From assembly GCA_965243695.1 (NCBI GenBank), contig CBDEWC010000015.1, positions 1 through 64,000 of the forward strand: 64,000 nt of DNA. The letters are read 5' to 3'. The notes beneath the pieces were generated by a model. The model did not search any database. It worked only from the letters and a program-made list of their open reading frames with translations, and was not told the DNA's origin. A program made the position numbers and the translations under genes. The stretch is from JAKVCB01 sp965243695. Its GTDB lineage: Bacteria; Planctomycetota; Planctomycetia; Pirellulales; Lacipirellulaceae. Positions 53,615 to 62,537 of the stretch are shown here, piece after piece. Position 1 is the stretch's first letter. The number at the start of each line of letters is the position of its first letter.

Positions 53615-54529
53615 TCAACTCCGAAATGCTGTTTCAGGAATATTCAGGTTGATCTCTTTCGTTTCGTCTTGCTTCAGCTGAATTTTGAACCGGCCCTTCT
53701 TCGACCACTTGTTCGCTTTCGCTTCCGGTGTGGAAAGCACCAGGCCACCTCCTGGCCCGGTGGCACTTTCATGCCAGACCTGAATCTCCAGTTCTTCACC
53801 TGCTGGAAGATTGGGGATTTCAAAGGTGCCATCTTCACCGGTTACGGCGTAGTAGCTGTTCTTGCGGGGCAGCATGTAGGCACTCATCCAGGGATGAATA
53901 CTGCAATTGACCGGGGCCGGTAAGGCTTCCTCTTTTTGCGGGACAAACGAAATCGACGCCCCTGCGGGAATCGTCTGGTTGAAAGTATTTTTCTTGCCCC
54001 GAATGTTCGTATTGTGCCCCACGTTGTCGCTGTTTTTCAGTTGGAGCGGCTGCCCTACGGTCAACGGCAGCACATGGGTGACAAAAACACATTCCTTCTG
54101 GTCATACAGAACCGGTTCTTTGCTTGGCCCGGCCGACTCGTGGACCCGCGGAGCATTGCGAACAAAGACAACGACGTTCTTGATCCCTTTCGTAGCGCTA
54201 TCGACCAGCAAAGTTTGTTGCAAGGGAGCCTTACCATTTGCGGTGCAGGTCGCCTGATCTTTCGTGACGTCGTAGGGGCTCATCGCGGGGGGTGTGCCAT
54301 CGAACGCAAAACGGCCCTTCAAGGTTGCCCAGCCAGTTCCGATTGAGGCCGCGTCGGCAGCTCCACCTTCCCCTTCGGAACCGGAAGAGGTGTCGAGCGC
54401 CTTGCGGATTTCACTCGCAGCACGACTGTCCGCCACAGGGCCCACGTAGCCACGCTCCCCGCATCCACACGTCAGCCACACAACGCAGGGTACCAGGCAA
54501 AAAACGCCGCTCTTGATGCTGTTGGTCAT
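53615..54529 (-). CDS. Cupredoxin-like exported lipoprotein, copy 2
   Basis: The 304-residue product has a lipoprotein-type signal (VVWLTCGC). Its main domain resembles a type-1 copper fold: NSDNVGHNTN with a His, then CSIHPWMSAYM with Cys, His and Met, the four ligands expected in plastocyanin-like proteins. A carboxypeptidase-regulatory-like beta sandwich follows (EDGTFEIPNLPAGEELEIQVW). It is similar throughout to the protein encoded before it in the operon. A copper electron carrier or redox sensor is likely; the copper site is inferred from motifs. Confidence 0.85.
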   Translation of the reverse strand: MTNSIKSGVFCLVPCVVWLTCGCGERGYVGPVADSRAASEIRKALDTSSGSEGEGGAADAASIGTGWATLKGRFAFDGTPPAMSPYDVTKDQATCTANGKAPLQQTLLVDSATKGIKNVVVFVRNAPRVHESAGPSKEPVLYDQKECVFVTHVLPLTVGQPLQLKNSDNVGHNTNIRGKKNTFNQTIPAGASISFVPQKEEALPAPVNCSIHPWMSAYMLPRKNSYYAVTGEDGTFEIPNLPAGEELEIQVWHESATGPGGGLVLSTPEAKANKWSKKGRFKIQLKQDETKEINLNIPETAFRS

Positions 54530-54609
54530 GGTTTACTTTCTTCACTCACTTTTCCGACAATCTCACTCTTGCGACAGTCTCGCATTCGCCCGTGGTCCAC
54601 ACCCACCGC

Positions 54610-55398
54610 TTACTTGATCAAACTGACGGGCACTTCAACCTTGCCGAGGTTGAGGTCCGCACCCCCTTGGATATCCAACTTGACCCGCCCACGGCGATTG
54701 AGTTCACCACCATCGTACTTGCAGTCTTTCAAATAACCTATTCTTTCCTGCCAGAACTGAAACTCATGATTGCCAGCTGGAATCTTGCTGATTTCAAACG
54801 CGCCCGTCTCATCGGTCACGGTCATGTAGGGATCATCGCGAACGAGCATATAACCTTTCATAAAGGGATGCACGTTGCACTGCACAGGCAGTGGCAGACT
54901 TTCCGCCTTGGAAAGCGTCATCTTTTGCGACTGGTTGGCCGCAATCAGCACATTGAATGCACCATTCTTGGCCAGCGACGCGTTGGTATTGTGACCGGTG
55001 GGGTCGGAGTTGCGAACCACCAGCGGTTGGCCTGTGCGAACCATCGCAATGTGTGGCACGAACTGACACCCCTTGTTATCCAGCACGACCTCTTCAGAAA
55101 GCTGCGCATCGTAGTCGGGATGAACCTCAAGGGACTGGCCCCGTTTGACACGAATATAAATCACCACGTTGGCCAGGCCACCATCTTCACCAACCATCAA
55201 GGTTTCATTGGGAGGCCCAGAGCTCATGCAAAACTGGTCCTTGGCAGGCTTAATCGGCTGTGACTCTGGGGCCTTGCCATCAAGCACAACCCGGCCTGAG
55301 AGCGTGCCCCAATCGGCAGCCAGTAACCCACCTGACTGCCCTATTAAAACCATAGTGACGACGACAGATATCAAGAAGTGACAAATCGTTTGGATCAT
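54610..55398 (-). CDS. Cupredoxin-like exported protein, copy 1
   Basis: The 262-residue product has a signal peptide (FLISVVVTMVLIGQSGGLLA), NSDPTGHNTN with a His, CNVHPFMKGYM with Cys, His and Met, and a final regulatory-like domain (ETGAFEISKIPAGNHEFQFW). It shares layout and motifs with the 304-residue protein 80 bases downstream, so the two arose by duplication, but only the other has a lipidation Cys. The start at 55398 is used because it begins the signal peptide. Confidence 0.85.
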   Translation of the reverse strand: MIQTICHFLISVVVTMVLIGQSGGLLAADWGTLSGRVVLDGKAPESQPIKPAKDQFCMSSGPPNETLMVGEDGGLANVVIYIRVKRGQSLEVHPDYDAQLSEEVVLDNKGCQFVPHIAMVRTGQPLVVRNSDPTGHNTNASLAKNGAFNVLIAANQSQKMTLSKAESLPLPVQCNVHPFMKGYMLVRDDPYMTVTDETGAFEISKIPAGNHEFQFWQERIGYLKDCKYDGGELNRRGRVKLDIQGGADLNLGKVEVPVSLIK

Positions 55399-55421
55399 GG
55401 ATCTCTTCCCACTCATGATTG

Positions 55422-58400
55422 CTATGGCGAACCTGCACTGGTCAGGTCGCTTGCGGATTGATCCGGTCGTGGCTCGGAAGCCTCGGCCGCCTGATCTCCC
55501 CCCTCGGCTGGGGGAGCTTCCTTGACCATCGACTTGATCTTCGTTTGCCGGGCCGTGTAATCGTCGTAGTTCATCAAAAGGTCGACCAGCCCATCGAGCT
55601 GATCCACACTGGTGCCTGGAAACAGGGCCTGGCTAACACCACCCAAATGGGGGGCATTCGGATCGAAGGGAATGTTCACAGGCATCCCCGTGTAGGGCAG
55701 CAGGTGGCTTGGACTGGCAATCCAATCACGCACATAGGTCGGCCGCAACCGTTGGTAAACATTGGCCAGTTGAGGTCCCTGGGTTTTGATAGCGCCCTTG
55801 GGGGCAAAATCACCCACGGAATGACATTTGACGCAGTAGTTGCCGTCGGTCACGATCTTCATGGCGTTGTCCATCCACTCGGGATGGGCGTTGTCGAGTT
55901 GTGCCAGGTAAGCATCTCGGCGGCGCTCGCTGTATTCGTACGGCCAATCGGCATCATCCTTGGCGGCAAAATAATTCACCAGGGCGCTGGCGTCATCCGA
56001 GGACATGTGGAAGTTGGGCATCCGCAAAACTACCGCCGGACGAATCGGTCCGGGATCCATCAGAAAACTGTGCAGCCACTCGGTCTGAACTTTCTGTCCT
56101 TCGCCAAGCAAAGGTGGTGGCAACCACCCCCACGCTTCGGAACCCTTCGCCTGTGGGTTGGTTTTGTGCTCCTGGGCAATGACCCGGGGGAACAAGTAGC
56201 GAGCAAGGTCCCCGCCGTTGGCAGGAAATTCACGACCATTTTTCGGGCCCCCCGAAGAGGCAGCCGGAATCAGCAGGTTTTGCACACCTACCTGTCGCTC
56301 GTAACCAGCGACAACCGCGTCGCGATACGGTGTAAATTCGTAAAACGGTTCCGACTCGTCATCGTCCGCTTCGATCGGCACCCCATCTTCGTCCACCAGG
56401 TTGGGGTGGCCCGTTTCTTCGCTCATGACGGGCATCCCATGCAAGGTCACGTTGAGCAAACCGCGCCGATCAAGTTCCAGTGACTTTGCAATTTCTTCAC
56501 CGGACGGTTCCGACCTCAGGAATGGATACGCTGGCTTGATGGGCGGTTCTTCAAACCAATCCGGTTCAATGCCAAATTGCCAGCGTTCCATATCAAGCAC
56601 ATGGCAACCCCCACAATTGTATTTGTGCAGCACGTGGCGTCCTTGCACGATCGCTTCCTGGCGAACGTCCGGGCGATAGATGAATTTTTCGGCCGGAGGT
56701 TCATTGACCAGCCCCAACACAAACGTAATGATCGCTTCGCGCTCCTCGATATCGAGCGGGAACAAAGGCATCCGGAGCCGCTCATCATACCGCTTGTTGC
56801 GGGTCTTTTCGTAATCATAGGAGCGCGGCTGCCGCAGCTTCTGCCAGAGGAAACCTTGTCGATGGTGTCCGTTGAGCGACTGCAAGTAATAGCCAGTATC
56901 GTCGTCATACTCGAGTGGGTTGACCCCATGATGACCGCCGTCGGCATGGGCAGCATGATCTTCGCCGGCATGGTCTTTCGCAGCCTGCTCGGCCAGCTGC
57001 TCGGTAACTTCCTCCACCCCGTGGGTGGAGAGAAATTTATTGATGTTTTCAAAAGCAAGCTTGGTAGGTTCCTTGCGGCCCCACTCGGCCAGCGCCGTCC
57101 CAATTGGCTTGGAAGCTTCCTGGCCGGGAATGTCGTGACAACCAAAACAGCCATAACGGCCGATCGATCGCCGGGCAACATAGTCGAGTTGCTTGGCCAC
57201 ACGGTTCTGGTCGTTCAGGTCGACCAGCACACGTTCATCCCCTTTGAGGCTGGCGGCTTGAGCTGCGGGAATTCCATCGTTGGCGTACCCCTCGGCCCGT
57301 GTACGGGAAAATGAGGCCGAAAGCCATTCTGTAGTCAGGTCTTTCAGCGCTGCCTTTTCATCCTCCGTCAAAGTCTCAGTGGGAATGTCTTGCGGTTTCC
57401 AATCGTACGGCACTCCCATCAAGTAGGCGACAATATCAGCAACCGGATCGGTCACGACCCCGGTCGGCTGGCCGGTGGGATCGGTTTCGACAATCGGATT
57501 GAGATACAAATCGGGCATCACGGTCCGCGGGTGATAACGGTGTGGTTGCTTGATCCAACTGTAGAGCCAGCGCCTCCCCGACTCAGAATCGAATTTCGCA
57601 GAGACCCCTGAGAGATTGGGACCTTGGGTGGAAGCGATCCCAGGAAAATCTTGGTGGGAATGACAGGCGAGGCAGCCGCGCGATTCAAAGAGCCACTTGC
57701 CCCGTTCCGAACTGGATTGGGTGGTCACTTCTGCAGGCGGGTCCAGGTAGTCAAACTTGCTACTGTTGTTCAGCAGATACCGTGCCAGGGCAAGAATTTC
57801 AATCCGTTCAAAGCGGCGCGTGTACTCCAGATCGGTGAGGCCGGCTGGATTCCCGTGGCCATCAGGAAAGGCTTTGACATGTTTTTCCAAATGCTCGTGG
57901 AGCCCAAAGATTTGGGGCATACGTGTGCTAGGACGAAAGTCAGACGGTTTCCGAATCCAGCTGTAGAGCCACGGATACTGCACTTTTGAAGCAAGGTACC
58001 TGAGGCTGGGGCCCGCCTTACGAAGTCGCCCCGGCGACTCGACATCCTTGAGCAAATCAGCCAGCTTGTGGGTTGCAGCCGTAAGGTGCGGTTGGCCCTC
58101 TGTGTGGTCAGGTCCTGCAAGTTCGGCATCGACCTGGATCGCCTGGTAGAGTTCATGACGAACGGCTTCTGCCTCTGGACTACGCACTAGCGCTGCGGCT
58201 GCTTCACGTTCATCGTCGGTGAGCCCATTGTCACGCAGGACGGCAGCGGCCACTTCGTGATAATTGGGTTCCAGCCGCATGTCGGGGCCAATGCGTTTGG
58301 TAGGCCCGTCGTAACCATTGATCTCGTGGCATCCAAAGCAGCCATATTGGCGAATCAGGTGATACCCTTTGACAAGCTTGGGTGCGGGCGGCTCGGGAAA

Positions 58401-60191
58401 CCGCTCACTTGGTTCAAGTTCGGCAACTTCGTGGTGACATTTCAGACAATTACTTTCGATAAAGCGATCGGGCGTCATCGGGAAGATCCAATGATGGTTA
58501 TCAAACCAGCCATGCTTTTTGGACCATTGGTGGGCCTCTTTCGGGTTATCGGGAGTGTGGGAAGCCCACTTGAAATCGGTCGCACTACCCTGTCCGTCGT
58601 GGCAAATCGTACACCCCATTTCCCCTTTTTTGTGGGGACTCATGCTACCAACGTAGAGATCGAGCCGGGGATGGGAGGTGTAGGGATGGCCCAGCCCGCG
58701 ACGAATGGTCAACTTCAGCGGCTCCCCCCAATGGGCATTGTCGAGTAAATACTGCTCGACATCGACGTTCGAATAAACACGGCCGCCATCGATTTCATGA
58801 ATAACATCGCCCATCTCGAGCCCGGCTGCGGCAGCCAGTGATTTGTCGGTTACATACTCGATCGTGACCGCGTAATAGTCGATCTGGCCACTGCTGGCGA
58901 TGGTTAACCCGTAGACCGATTCAAGCGTGGGAGGCCGAACCACCCCCTCATCACTCACCGTGATCTCTGGCTCTTTTGACGGCGTTGCCAATTCCACGAT
59001 CCGCTGCCGCTCTTTGTCCTTCAGGGTGGCAAAGGCAGGTTCCACGGCGGAACCGGGTGCAGTTTTGTCGATCGATCGATGACACGTAATACAGCGGTCG
59101 TACCGGGGCACCTCGCTAAAGTTGTAATTAATTTTGATATCGGGCAGCCACGTTTGCTCAATTCGAATATTGCCATCGTAAAGCGCGTTGAGGATGGGGC
59201 GGCGGGCAAACCATTCCCCCAAATTCCAGCTGTTTTTGTCGCGATTGCTGGCAATGCGATCCAGTTCCGTTTGCACCGCCCCAAGTTCCTTCTCAATTTC
59301 ACTCGCATCTTGTTCGATGTCGCTACGAACCGTTTCCAAACCAACGCGATAATCCTTGGCAGATCCAACCCGGTCATCCAGCGCGGCCATCTTCTGGGCA
59401 AGCGCATTGATCTCTGTCTGAATTTTGTCGATTTGCTCCGCTGGCAAACCTTGTCCCACTGCGATGCCATGCTCACTGACCCGAGCCGTGTGGTCAGCAG
59501 CAACAAATTTCTTTTGGACCGTGAAGGCATCTTCTCGACGTTTTGCCTCACTAATAATTTTGTCCATCGCCGCCAGTAGCTGCTTGCGGGCGCGGCCCGC
59601 CTTTTGTTCGGCCTTGTCTCGCTGTTGGACTTTTTGGTGCAGCGCCTGCAAGCCGGCTGTCGACTCTTCCGTGAGTTTTGGCAACGCTTCACGCTGGTCC
59701 GAATCCTGTTCGGCAGCCACCTTGGCATTGACCGCCTGATGGGCAGATTTCTTGGCCACTTCCACTGCGTCGCGAGCCTCTGCGGCGCCGGCAGCCAGGG
59801 GTTCAAGTTTCGCAAGTTGTTTTTCAACCGCGGCCAGGCTGCCCTCGGAGGACTTCACAGGCGCCTTCTGGTCCGCCAGGCGAGCATCTTCGGCCTCAAC
59901 GGTCTCCCTCACCTTCTGAATGAGAGCGGGATCCACCTTGGAACTGCTGGCCTTTGCCAACTGTCGCTTGAGACTCTTCAGCGCGGCGTGAGACTCGGCA
60001 CTTGCTTCCGCCAGCCGCGAAGTGTGCTGCCAGCGCGCTTTGCCACGATCCTGCATTTGCCACCGGCGCCACTCCCGGTTGTGATCTTTTTCGAGCATCC
60101 ACACCGTGGCAAGCAACATGATCAATGACGACACGCCGAAAACGACATGCATCCATTTTTGATCGCGCCAGGTTTTTTCGGTTGCGGGCAT
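55422..60191 (-). CDS. Giant eight-haem cytochrome c with PDZ domain
   Basis: The 1589-residue product has one N-terminal membrane helix (residues 14-33), then an Ala/Lys-rich coiled coil (about 55-310), then eight CxxCH sites: 367-371, 527-531, 582-586, 618-622, 840-844, 1015-1019, 1193-1197 and 1453-1457. A PDZ domain (about 423-505, with AAAAGLEMGDVIHEIDG) lies between the first two. Conserved MP pairs after several sites could serve as axial Met ligands. Its place between the cytochrome b genes and the oxidase suggests it replaces cytochrome c1 and forms a long bridge to the oxidase. Function is inferred from position and haem content. Confidence 0.92.
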   Translation of the reverse strand: MPATEKTWRDQKWMHVVFGVSSLIMLLATVWMLEKDHNREWRRWQMQDRGKARWQHTSRLAEASAESHAALKSLKRQLAKASSSKVDPALIQKVRETVEAEDARLADQKAPVKSSEGSLAAVEKQLAKLEPLAAGAAEARDAVEVAKKSAHQAVNAKVAAEQDSDQREALPKLTEESTAGLQALHQKVQQRDKAEQKAGRARKQLLAAMDKIISEAKRREDAFTVQKKFVAADHTARVSEHGIAVGQGLPAEQIDKIQTEINALAQKMAALDDRVGSAKDYRVGLETVRSDIEQDASEIEKELGAVQTELDRIASNRDKNSWNLGEWFARRPILNALYDGNIRIEQTWLPDIKINYNFSEVPRYDRCITCHRSIDKTAPGSAVEPAFATLKDKERQRIVELATPSKEPEITVSDEGVVRPPTLESVYGLTIASSGQIDYYAVTIEYVTDKSLAAAAGLEMGDVIHEIDGGRVYSNVDVEQYLLDNAHWGEPLKLTIRRGLGHPYTSHPRLDLYVGSMSPHKKGEMGCTICHDGQGSATDFKWASHTPDNPKEAHQWSKKHGWFDNHHWIFPMTPDRFIESNCLKCHHEVAELEPSERFPEPPAPKLVKGYHLIRQYGCFGCHEINGYDGPTKRIGPDMRLEPNYHEVAAAVLRDNGLTDDEREAAAALVRSPEAEAVRHELYQAIQVDAELAGPDHTEGQPHLTAATHKLADLLKDVESPGRLRKAGPSLRYLASKVQYPWLYSWIRKPSDFRPSTRMPQIFGLHEHLEKHVKAFPDGHGNPAGLTDLEYTRRFERIEILALARYLLNNSSKFDYLDPPAEVTTQSSSERGKWLFESRGCLACHSHQDFPGIASTQGPNLSGVSAKFDSESGRRWLYSWIKQPHRYHPRTVMPDLYLNPIVETDPTGQPTGVVTDPVADIVAYLMGVPYDWKPQDIPTETLTEDEKAALKDLTTEWLSASFSRTRAEGYANDGIPAAQAASLKGDERVLVDLNDQNRVAKQLDYVARRSIGRYGCFGCHDIPGQEASKPIGTALAEWGRKEPTKLAFENINKFLSTHGVEEVTEQLAEQAAKDHAGEDHAAHADGGHHGVNPLEYDDDTGYYLQSLNGHHRQGFLWQKLRQPRSYDYEKTRNKRYDERLRMPLFPLDIEEREAIITFVLGLVNEPPAEKFIYRPDVRQEAIVQGRHVLHKYNCGGCHVLDMERWQFGIEPDWFEEPPIKPAYPFLRSEPSGEEIAKSLELDRRGLLNVTLHGMPVMSEETGHPNLVDEDGVPIEADDDESEPFYEFTPYRDAVVAGYERQVGVQNLLIPAASSGGPKNGREFPANGGDLARYLFPRVIAQEHKTNPQAKGSEAWGWLPPPLLGEGQKVQTEWLHSFLMDPGPIRPAVVLRMPNFHMSSDDASALVNYFAAKDDADWPYEYSERRRDAYLAQLDNAHPEWMDNAMKIVTDGNYCVKCHSVGDFAPKGAIKTQGPQLANVYQRLRPTYVRDWIASPSHLLPYTGMPVNIPFDPNAPHLGGVSQALFPGTSVDQLDGLVDLLMNYDDYTARQTKIKSMVKEAPPAEGGDQAAEASEPRPDQSASDLTSAGSP

Positions 60192-60251
60192 GGTTCAGTG
60201 TTAAGTAGGAGGTAAATCGGGAGTCGTGAATCTTTGCACGATCTGGAGGGA

Positions 60252-61637
60252 TCAGAAATTGAGGAAGTATTCGGGAATGGCGACGATGTACTTCAGGTTG
60301 AACGTCCAGCGCAACACCATTTTCACAGGCAGAGAGGCCATAAACAAAATCAACATGGCCAATGTCATATAGCGCACAAATCCCATCCGTTGGTAAAACT
60401 TACGCAACACGGTCACCGCCATAATGGGAGGCAGGGCGATGAAATACCCGAGCACCAGCAAAATGCCGAGCCATTCCCGCGCCAGGATGTAACCAAGCGC
60501 AACCCCCTGGCCACTGCCAACCGGCGCCCTTGGAAGACTCATCCCCAGCAGCCACTGCCAAAAGTATTCCGACAGGTTGACATTGTTGAGGGCTTCAACT
60601 TTGTGCGCATCCCAGAATTCATAGGGCCCAAAAAAGTTCCAGTTTGGACCGCGAAGCAAGGTCCCCAAGACGATTAAGGTAACCCACAATTCGAGAAAAC
60701 CGAGTTGGAACGTGATATAAGCAAACTTGCGGTCCTTGATGGTGTAGTAACCATTGCCCGACTTGTTGAAATCGATATAGGGAATTGCCATCAACCCCAC
60801 GATGATGAAAGTCGGAAGCACAACCCCTGCCATCCAGGGGTCGTAGTACACCAACATTTCCTGCAATCCGAGGAAGTACCACGGAGCCTTGGAAGGATTG
60901 GGAGTTTTCACACTGCTGGCAGGTTCTTCGAGGGGGGCTTGTAACAAAACCGCCCACAGAATCAGCACGGCCGTCAACGCAATCATGCAAACCAACTCGG
61001 TATAAACGAGATCTGGCCAGACGAGGACTTTCTCATCGTTCTCTTTTTCGGCCGGCGGGAGCCCTTCTTCCTTGCGACGGTCGTTGGCAACGGCCTGGGC
61101 CGTTGCGACCCAGTTGAAGAAAGCCAGCATGAACACCATCGCCACAATAGGCACATTGTCAGGCTTGGCAACGATTGCATAAAAGTCGCTATCTGGCATC
61201 GAGAGACCAAGGAACAGAAACATCAAATTCCAGATGGTCCAGGCAACCCACGGCTTGACAAAAAAAGCGCGGAAGAAATAGAGCACCACCAGCACCGCCG
61301 TCGTACCCAAGGTGTAAATGACGGGCCCTGTGCTTTGGTTAATGAATTCGCAAAACCAGGATGGAAACTGGGGGATCCGCGCGAGGTTGCCACTGTTGCC
61401 TGCGCCGACGCTGGCGGCAGCCAACAACACGTACAGTGCAGCAACAATCACCCAAACCAAAGAACTGGTTAACGCCACAGATGCGCTGCCCAGTTTGCAA
61501 CGCCATATCACGTACTGTTCTCGCTTCTTCCAAAGAAAGAACGCCATAACACTGTTCATTAATGCCAGCGCAGTGTAATACGGGCCAAGAAAGATGGCGA
61601 CCTGTTCAGCAAATTGTTCGGGACTTACACCATGCAT
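60252..61637 (-). CDS. Cytochrome b subunit-IV-like protein with extra N-terminal membrane domain
   Basis: The 461-residue product has a C-terminal part like cytochrome b6f subunit IV: VWPDLVYTELVCMIALTAV, PSKAPWYFLGLQEMLVYYDPW and two further helices. The quinol-site motif PEWY reads APWY here. Residues 1-200 add about five helices (YYTALALMNSVMAFFLW, SLVWVIVAALYVLLAAA, VIYTLGTTAVLVVLYFF and others) that are not part of normal subunit IV. It follows the b6-type gene after 87 bases and precedes the giant cytochrome. Quinol oxidation with the b6-type subunit is expected. Confidence 0.9.
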   Translation of the reverse strand: MHGVSPEQFAEQVAIFLGPYYTALALMNSVMAFFLWKKREQYVIWRCKLGSASVALTSSLVWVIVAALYVLLAAASVGAGNSGNLARIPQFPSWFCEFINQSTGPVIYTLGTTAVLVVLYFFRAFFVKPWVAWTIWNLMFLFLGLSMPDSDFYAIVAKPDNVPIVAMVFMLAFFNWVATAQAVANDRRKEEGLPPAEKENDEKVLVWPDLVYTELVCMIALTAVLILWAVLLQAPLEEPASSVKTPNPSKAPWYFLGLQEMLVYYDPWMAGVVLPTFIIVGLMAIPYIDFNKSGNGYYTIKDRKFAYITFQLGFLELWVTLIVLGTLLRGPNWNFFGPYEFWDAHKVEALNNVNLSEYFWQWLLGMSLPRAPVGSGQGVALGYILAREWLGILLVLGYFIALPPIMAVTVLRKFYQRMGFVRYMTLAMLILFMASLPVKMVLRWTFNLKYIVAIPEYFLNF

Positions 61638-61724
61638 TGATGTCTGGGGGATGCGGGTCTACAGGTTGGGTGGCTGAGGGCGGATTGGGGCGGAAAAACT
61701 GGCGGCAGCCAGTTCTCCTGTCGA

Positions 61725-62501
61725 TCACAACGGTCCACTGATACCTCCATCTTTGCGCACGCGCCAGAAGTGGATGGCTATCAGCAAAGCCGCTGCCAGC
61801 GGAATCGCAATGCAATGCAGAATATAAAATCTATTGAGTGTCTCCTCACCCACATTCCGCGCACCTAAGAGCGCAAAGCGAGCGTCTGAGGCGTTGGTGA
61901 TCATGTCGATACCACCGAGGGTCAACAGTTGCTGCCCAGGACCTTCGTGTCCCAGCACGGGGGTTGCCCGGGCCATGTTGGACCCCACCGTGATCGCCCA
62001 CACCGCCAGTTGATCCCAAGGCAACAGGTACCCGGTAAACGACAAGAGCAAAGTCAACACCAGCAGAATGACCCCTACCACCCAGTTGAATTCTCGAGGA
62101 GGCTTGTAGCTGCCGGTCAGAAAGACGCGATACATGTGCAACCAAACCGTGATCACCATCGCGTGGGCTCCCCACCGGTGGATTTCGCGAAGGATCCCTA
62201 GCGAGTAAACATCTCGAAGCGCAAGGATATCGTTATACGCCCATTCGAGGGTCGGGCGATAATAGAACATTAACAACACGCCGGTCACCGTTTCGACCAG
62301 GAACAAGAAGAAGGTCACTCCCCCCATACACCAGGTGTACGAAAGCGCAATTCCCTGTTTTTTGACCGAGACCGGATGCAGATGCAGAAAAAAGTTGGTC
62401 AGCATCACGACAATCCGGTTCCGACGATCCACCGGCATCGGATGGCGAAAAACGCTTTTCCAAATCTGCGATTCGTAGATGATTTCGCTAAGTTTAGGCA
62501 T
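61725..62501 (-). CDS. Cytochrome b, b6-type N-terminal subunit
   Basis: The 258-residue product has four membrane helices and two His pairs. The first pair is in HRWGAHAMVITVWLH (spacing 14) and the second in LHCIAIPLAAALLIAIHF (spacing 15), as in cytochrome b6. It ends RKDGGISGPL, also as in b6. TGSYKPPREFNWVVGV is the usual loop after helix B. It binds two b haems and, with the subunit-IV-like protein, forms the quinol-oxidising core. Confidence 0.95.
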   Translation of the reverse strand: MPKLSEIIYESQIWKSVFRHPMPVDRRNRIVVMLTNFFLHLHPVSVKKQGIALSYTWCMGGVTFFLFLVETVTGVLLMFYYRPTLEWAYNDILALRDVYSLGILREIHRWGAHAMVITVWLHMYRVFLTGSYKPPREFNWVVGVILLVLTLLLSFTGYLLPWDQLAVWAITVGSNMARATPVLGHEGPGQQLLTLGGIDMITNASDARFALLGARNVGEETLNRFYILHCIAIPLAAALLIAIHFWRVRKDGGISGPL

Positions 62502-62537
62502 AAATAAAATCGTCGATGCTTGCTATGGGTCTACCAC

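Noticed and set aside
55419..56483. Long plus-strand open frame of 354 codons
   Set aside because: It lies wholly antisense to the giant cytochrome gene, whose haem motifs prove the minus frame; composition is that of a shadow frame.
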